DNA from: Halovenus sp. | GTDB lineage: Archaea > Halobacteriota > Halobacteria > Halobacteriales > Haloarculaceae | Assembly: GCA_003551945.1 (NCBI GenBank) | Contig: PUNZ01000200.1 | Location: 1-34,315 of the forward strand | Direction: 5' to 3' | Length of the DNA: 34,315 bases | In this document: piece by piece, positions 30,704 to 34,315 of the stretch | Layout: each line of letters opens with the position of its first letter | How positions within the stretch are numbered: position 1 is the stretch's first letter | Notes under the pieces: generated by a model | What the model was told of the DNA's origin: nothing | What the model saw: the letters and a program-made list of their open reading frames with translations, nothing else | Database searches by the model: none | Made by a program: the position numbers and the translations under genes

Positions 30704-31546
30704 TTATTGCACCGATGCAGGCGGAGTCTCGGACTGTTCTGACTCTGTTGTATTGTCTTCTGTGTCAGCGGCGGCAACGGATTCCTGACCAGAGACGAAC
30801 TGCTTCGTTCGCTCGTCGCGTGGATTCTCGAAGAACGATTGGACATCGTTGGCTTCGACGAGTTCGCCCAGATAGAGAAAGACGACATCATCTGCAAGCC
30901 GTTGGGCCTGGCTCATGCTGTGTGTGACCATAATAATCGTATACTCCTCTTTGAGCGCTGCAAGGGTTTGTTCGACTCGCTCAGCGGAGATGGGGTCAAG
31001 CGCTGAGGTGACCTCGTCACAAAGGAGAACCATTGGTTCGACGGCGAGTGAGCGTGCAAGGCTCAAACGCTGAATTTGGCCCGTCGAAAGTTCTGCACCG
31101 GGTTCATCGAGCCGGTCTTTTACCTCATCCCAGAGATTTACCTTCCGCAGGTAGGTTTCGACGCGTTCGTCGAGTTCCGCTTTCGAATAGTTTCCGTGGA
31201 TTTTCAGCCCATAGGCCACGTTGTTGTAAATCGACAGCGGCAACGCTGTCGGCGTTTGTGGAACGTAGCCAACGTGGCGACGAATCTCAGGCAGTGGCTC
31301 ATCCGTGTTGTAGACCCGCTCATCACCGAAATATACCTCGCCGGAAATCTCGGTATTTGACTGAATCTCGTGGAGTCGGTTCAACGACTTCAACAGCGTC
31401 GACTTACCACAGCCAGATGGGCCGATAATAGCCGTCAGCTTATTTTCCGTAAACTCGATGCTAACGCCATCGAGGGCAGTCACTTCTCTCTTTCCGGTGT
31501 ACGTTACCGTCAGGTTTTCAGTTCGGATTGCAGTGTGTGTGGTCAT
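30704..31546 (-). CDS. pstB: Phosphate ABC transporter ATPase
   Basis: 280 residues. Walker A GPSGCGKST (42-50), Q-loop in VPQTP, signature LSTGQIQRLSLARSL (Thr replaces the first Gly of LSGGQ), Walker B VLLCDEVTSALDP, H-loop MVTHS. The later YLGELVEANDVQSFFENPRDERTKQFVSG is characteristic of PstB. It powers phosphate uptake by PstSCA. Its start overlaps the pstA stop by ATGA. A Ser/Glu/Thr-rich tail (about 255-280) follows the domain. No phoU gene follows. Confidence 0.88.
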   Translation of the reverse strand: MTTHTAIRTENLTVTYTGKREVTALDGVSIEFTENKLTAIIGPSGCGKSTLLKSLNRLHEIQSNTEISGEVYFGDERVYNTDEPLPEIRRHVGYVPQTPTALPLSIYNNVAYGLKIHGNYSKAELDERVETYLRKVNLWDEVKDRLDEPGAELSTGQIQRLSLARSLAVEPMVLLCDEVTSALDPISAERVEQTLAALKEEYTIIMVTHSMSQAQRLADDVVFLYLGELVEANDVQSFFENPRDERTKQFVSGQESVAAADTEDNTTESEQSETPPASVQ

Positions 31547-32403
31547 GAGTGTCGTCCTCCTGGCACGTACCGGGCGTAGCGCCCAGCAAGTACTCTGGAA
31601 ATAATGATGAGCGTCAGTACGGCGACAATGAGCACGAACGATGCCGCATACGCCTGGGCGTGAAGCTCAGGGTTCTGTGCCCGCGCATTGTCGAAGATGA
31701 GGATAGGAAGCGTCGTTGAGCCCTCAAAAAGCCCACCGGGCATGTTGTTGCTTCGGCCGGCCGTGAACAACACAGTTGCCGCATCGCCAATCCCGCGAGC
31801 AAAGCCCATGATGATGCCGGCGACGACGCCCGGTAGCGCCGACCGAACCGTAATCTGGGCCGTTTCGAATCGCGTCGCACCGAGTCCGTAGCTGGCCTCT
31901 TTGGCCGTATCGGCCACGGACTGCAACGCCTCGTCGGTGTACCGAGTCATAATGGGATATTGGAAAATGGCGATGGCGATGATACCGAAAAATAGGCTTG
32001 TCCGGGAGCCAACAGCGATGATGACGGTCAGGACAAACACCCCGTAGACGATGGGTGGCGTCGCCCAGAGCACGTTCAAAAACATGTTGACGCCGTCGGA
32101 AAAGCGCTCGCTTGAGTAATCACTCTGGAGGTAGACGGCCGTCGAAAGCGCGAGTATCATCGAGATGACCGTCGCCGGGACGACGATGAAAATGCTCCCC
32201 AGAATGGCATGAAGGAAGCCGCCATCCGCCTCAAGCGTGTATCTCGCTCCTGGTGGCGTGATTGCGACCGAGGGGTCTGTCAACAGCACATAGCCACCTC
32301 GCACAATTGTCACGCCGACAACCAGAATCATGACGCTGATGATGACGCCGGTTGCGCCGCGGGCAAGCAGGCCAAACAGCCGCTGTTTTGCGTATCGGTC
32401 CAT
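31543..32403 (-). CDS. pstA: Phosphate ABC transporter permease PstA
   Basis: 286 residues from the ATG at 32403, which shares its A with the pstC stop and has a strong Shine-Dalgarno (GGAGGTG) upstream. A GTG at 32415 lies inside that site. Six predicted helices with the binding-protein-dependent permease motif (EASYGLGATRFETAQITVRSALPGVVAGIIMGFARGIGDAA; EAA loop about 167-208). Forms the channel with PstC. Confidence 0.9.
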   Translation of the reverse strand: MDRYAKQRLFGLLARGATGVIISVMILVVGVTIVRGGYVLLTDPSVAITPPGARYTLEADGGFLHAILGSIFIVVPATVISMILALSTAVYLQSDYSSERFSDGVNMFLNVLWATPPIVYGVFVLTVIIAVGSRTSLFFGIIAIAIFQYPIMTRYTDEALQSVADTAKEASYGLGATRFETAQITVRSALPGVVAGIIMGFARGIGDAATVLFTAGRSNNMPGGLFEGSTTLPILIFDNARAQNPELHAQAYAASFVLIVAVLTLIIISRVLAGRYARYVPGGRHS

Positions 32404-33344
32404 CAGTACTGCCACCTCCGTTTGAGTCGGCGACGGGCAAGCATCGCCGCGAAGTTGAACAGCCAGACGATAATCACGAGCATCAGCCCAGCAAAGATTA
32501 ACGCTGACTGGGTGGTCGGCATCGACATCAGCTCACCAAAGTCGTTCACAATCAGGGTTGGGAGCGTCTGGCCCGTCGAAAACAGGGAATCTGGAATATG
32601 TGTTTGTCCGCCGATGAGCATCGCCGGAACGATGGTTGCCCCAAAAACGCGACCGAACCCGAGTAACACTGCCGAGAAGATACCCGGCCCAGCAGCACGG
32701 AGGAGCACCGACTGAATCGTTTCCCACTTGGTCGCACCAACGCCGAGTGAGGTCTCCCGAAGTTCATCAGGAAGCGCCTCCAGCGATTCGACGGTGAGCG
32801 AAATCATAAACGGGGTGATGACGATCGCCAGAACGAGACTAACCGTCAAAATGCCCGTTCCGGTTGCGTTCGAACCGACCGCTGGAGCCAGATAGTTGCC
32901 GACGAACGGCACGACGACCATCAGGGCAACGAGTCCGAAGATAACGCTTGGAATCGCGGCAAGGACATCAATAAATGACGAAACAAGCGTCTTTGTGCGG
33001 CCCTCAGCATACTCAGCAATGTAAATTGCGGTCAAGATGGCAAGCGGTGTCCCCATCAACATTGTCAAGATAGTAACATAAATCGTGCCGACGATTGCTG
33101 CAAGGAAGCCGAACTCGTTCTGTGCGGGGTCCCAGTTCGAGGAGGTGACCAGTTGCGCTAACGAGAACTCAGAGAGCAAGGGAAGGCTCTGATAGAGCAG
33201 CGTCAAGACGATGCAGACGAACAGGGCAATGGCGAAGTAGCCGCCAGCGGTAAACCAGTAGCTGCTGAGGCGCTCTCGGCGAAGGCGCTGTGCGCGACGC
33301 CCGCCCATTCGACTCTGCTCTCCGGATTCAGTCGCTTCTGTCAT
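32403..33344 (-). CDS. pstC: Phosphate ABC transporter permease PstC
   Basis: 313 residues. An Arg-rich N-terminus (about 14-28), then six helices; EAA loop RETSLGVGATKWETIQSVLLRAAGPGIFSAVLLGFGRVFGATI (about 198-240), typical of PstC. The ATG at 33344 is 3 nt after the pstS stop. It forms the membrane channel with PstA. Confidence 0.9.
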   Translation of the reverse strand: MTEATESGEQSRMGGRRAQRLRRERLSSYWFTAGGYFAIALFVCIVLTLLYQSLPLLSEFSLAQLVTSSNWDPAQNEFGFLAAIVGTIYVTILTMLMGTPLAILTAIYIAEYAEGRTKTLVSSFIDVLAAIPSVIFGLVALMVVVPFVGNYLAPAVGSNATGTGILTVSLVLAIVITPFMISLTVESLEALPDELRETSLGVGATKWETIQSVLLRAAGPGIFSAVLLGFGRVFGATIVPAMLIGGQTHIPDSLFSTGQTLPTLIVNDFGELMSMPTTQSALIFAGLMLVIIVWLFNFAAMLARRRLKRRWQY

Positions 33345-33347
33345 CAG

Positions 33348-34315
33348 TTACGGTCCCGTTTCGAGTTTCTCTTGTGCTTCTTCGAGTCGTTCTTCTTCCA
33401 GTGGAACGTAGCCGTTCTCTCGGACATACTCCTGCCCGTCGGAGAGTACCCATTCGACGAAGTCGTACGCCTCACCATCGAACTGGCCGTCGGAGGCCAA
33501 AAACATCTCACGGGCTGGCGGGGCCGGATAGTTGCCTTCCTCGACGGCTGCAAGGAACTCATCACGCGTCTCGTAGAAATCTTCGTCCGCAGAGAGGCCC
33601 TCACCATCGCCATCAAGGGGAATCGGGCGGATGTCACCTTCGAGTTCGCCACTCGATAGGTCGTAGACGTAGTTGATGTTGTTCAGCGAAATAGCGTTTT
33701 CATCTCGGGCAAGCGCATCAGCAACGGCCTGGTCGCCGTCGTAGTTCCCATCGGAGAGGCCCTCAAGTTCGCTCTCGGTGTAGGCGTCATCCTCACCGCC
33801 AAGGAAATCACCCCACTGCTCGTAGGCTGCCGAGGAGTCTGAACGGCCGTAGACGACGATTTCTTCGTCAACATCGGAATCAACGACTTCGCCCCACGTT
33901 TCGACTTCTCTCGTGAAGATGGCTTCGAGGTCTTCTCTCGTCAGCCCGTGTTCCTGTATCTCGTCGATAACAGGGTTGTCAACGTTGACCGTCCCGACAA
34001 CCGTGTCGATGAGCATCGGAACGGCAAACAGCCCCTGGTCTATCTCCGACTCATCGGGGTCACGGCCCATCATCGCAATGTCGACTTGGTCGTTGAAAAC
34101 GTCAGAGACACCGACGCCAGTTCCGCCGCCGGAGACGTCGAATGACCCATCAACTTCGTCGTCAAACATATCCGCCCATACTTCGACCATCGGTAGCGGA
34201 CCGACGCCGCCGGAGATACGAATCGTCGAACCAGAGTCAGAGGATAAGCAGCCAGCGAGCACAGCAGCTGAACCAATACCAAGTGTGCTGAGCATCGACC
34301 GACGCGAAATCTTTC
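33348..34315 (-). CDS. pstS: Phosphate-binding lipoprotein PstS, 5' end cut off
   Basis: The frame is open to the right edge: codons upstream of the ATG at 34295 read ISRRS, the Tat motif, so the true start is outside. The lipobox LAGC follows. The mature protein has the PstS-type SGGGTGVGVSDV and DIAMMGRDPDESE segments, LTREDLEAIFTREVETWGEV, and YGRSDSSAAYEQW, which bind the anion. It hands phosphate to PstCA. Phosphate specificity is inferred from the operon; a related oxyanion is not excluded. Confidence 0.88.
   Translation of the reverse strand, partial: KISRRSMLSTLGIGSAAVLAGCLSSDSGSTIRISGGVGPLPMVEVWADMFDDEVDGSFDVSGGGTGVGVSDVFNDQVDIAMMGRDPDESEIDQGLFAVPMLIDTVVGTVNVDNPVIDEIQEHGLTREDLEAIFTREVETWGEVVDSDVDEEIVVYGRSDSSAAYEQWGDFLGGEDDAYTESELEGLSDGNYDGDQAVADALARDENAISLNNINYVYDLSSGELEGDIRPIPLDGDGEGLSADEDFYETRDEFLAAVEEGNYPAPPAREMFLASDGQFDGEAYDFVEWVLSDGQEYVRENGYVPLEEERLEEAQEKLETGP

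Overview
The window is a moderately GC-rich stretch of a haloarchaeal (class Halobacteria) chromosome. The evidence is the strongly acidic proteins, several twin-arginine (Tat) lipoproteins, bacterio-opsin-activator-type (HTH_10) regulators, a TFB transcription factor, an archaeal-type TrpRS, and TATA boxes about 28 bp upstream of start codons, which is the signature of leaderless mRNAs. The genus cannot be told from sequence alone.

Layout. 1-1677: 3' part of an MMPL/RND-type membrane exporter. 1.7-8.2 kb: an extracytoplasmic redox cluster with an ethylbenzene-dehydrogenase-type haem protein, a Tat-exported lipoprotein carrying two [2Fe-2S] ferredoxin domains, a UspA protein, and an operon of a four-[4Fe-4S] subunit, an NrfD-type quinone-interacting membrane subunit and a 70-residue membrane protein. 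8.5-9.5 kb: two tail-to-tail HTH_10 regulators. The larger has the CxCx7C cysteine pattern of the anaerobic regulator NarO. 9.7-20.9 kb: a dispersed but nearly complete System I cytochrome c maturation set (ccmC, the tiny ccmD, a CcmG-like thioredoxin, ccmF, ccmB, ccmA, CcdA, a CcmE-like protein). Within or beside it lie a membrane-anchored dihaem cytochrome c peroxidase, a DUF411 copper-type Tat lipoprotein and several small membrane proteins or lipoproteins. 21-22.5 kb: a membrane-fused sulfite-oxidase-family molybdoenzyme. 22.6-23.3 kb: a small zinc-ribbon-like protein, three ~100-bp tandem repeats carrying tRNA-Cys 3'-end copies, and tRNA-Cys(GCA). 23.3-27.3 kb: a DHH/RecJ-like phosphoesterase, hemD, hemC and a haloarchaeal protein of unknown function. 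27.3-28.3 kb: a TFB gene behind three consecutive palindromes. 28.5-29.9 kb: trpS with a structured leader holding a Trp-containing mini-ORF. 29.9-30.6 kb: an HTH_10 pseudogene. 30.7 kb to the end: pstB-pstA-pstC-pstS, with pstS running off the window.

How the genes fit together. The FeS/NrfD module, exported ferredoxin, haem-b protein, dihaem peroxidase and molybdoenzyme look like parts of extracytoplasmic respiration. The Ccm genes attach haem to the c-type protein(s) and hemC/hemD supply the haem pathway. A NarO-like regulator sits in the middle, and several of these promoters share a GGGcGTGAA-like element beside the TATA box. No catalytic molybdopterin subunit of the DMSO reductase family and no CcmH lie in the window.

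The observations most worth checking are the Trp-codon leader upstream of trpS, the triple palindrome upstream of the TFB gene, the exactly symmetric bidirectional ccmA/ccdA promoter, the CcmE-like protein lacking the usual haem-binding motif, the exported tandem ferredoxin, and the tRNA-Cys-linked repeats.
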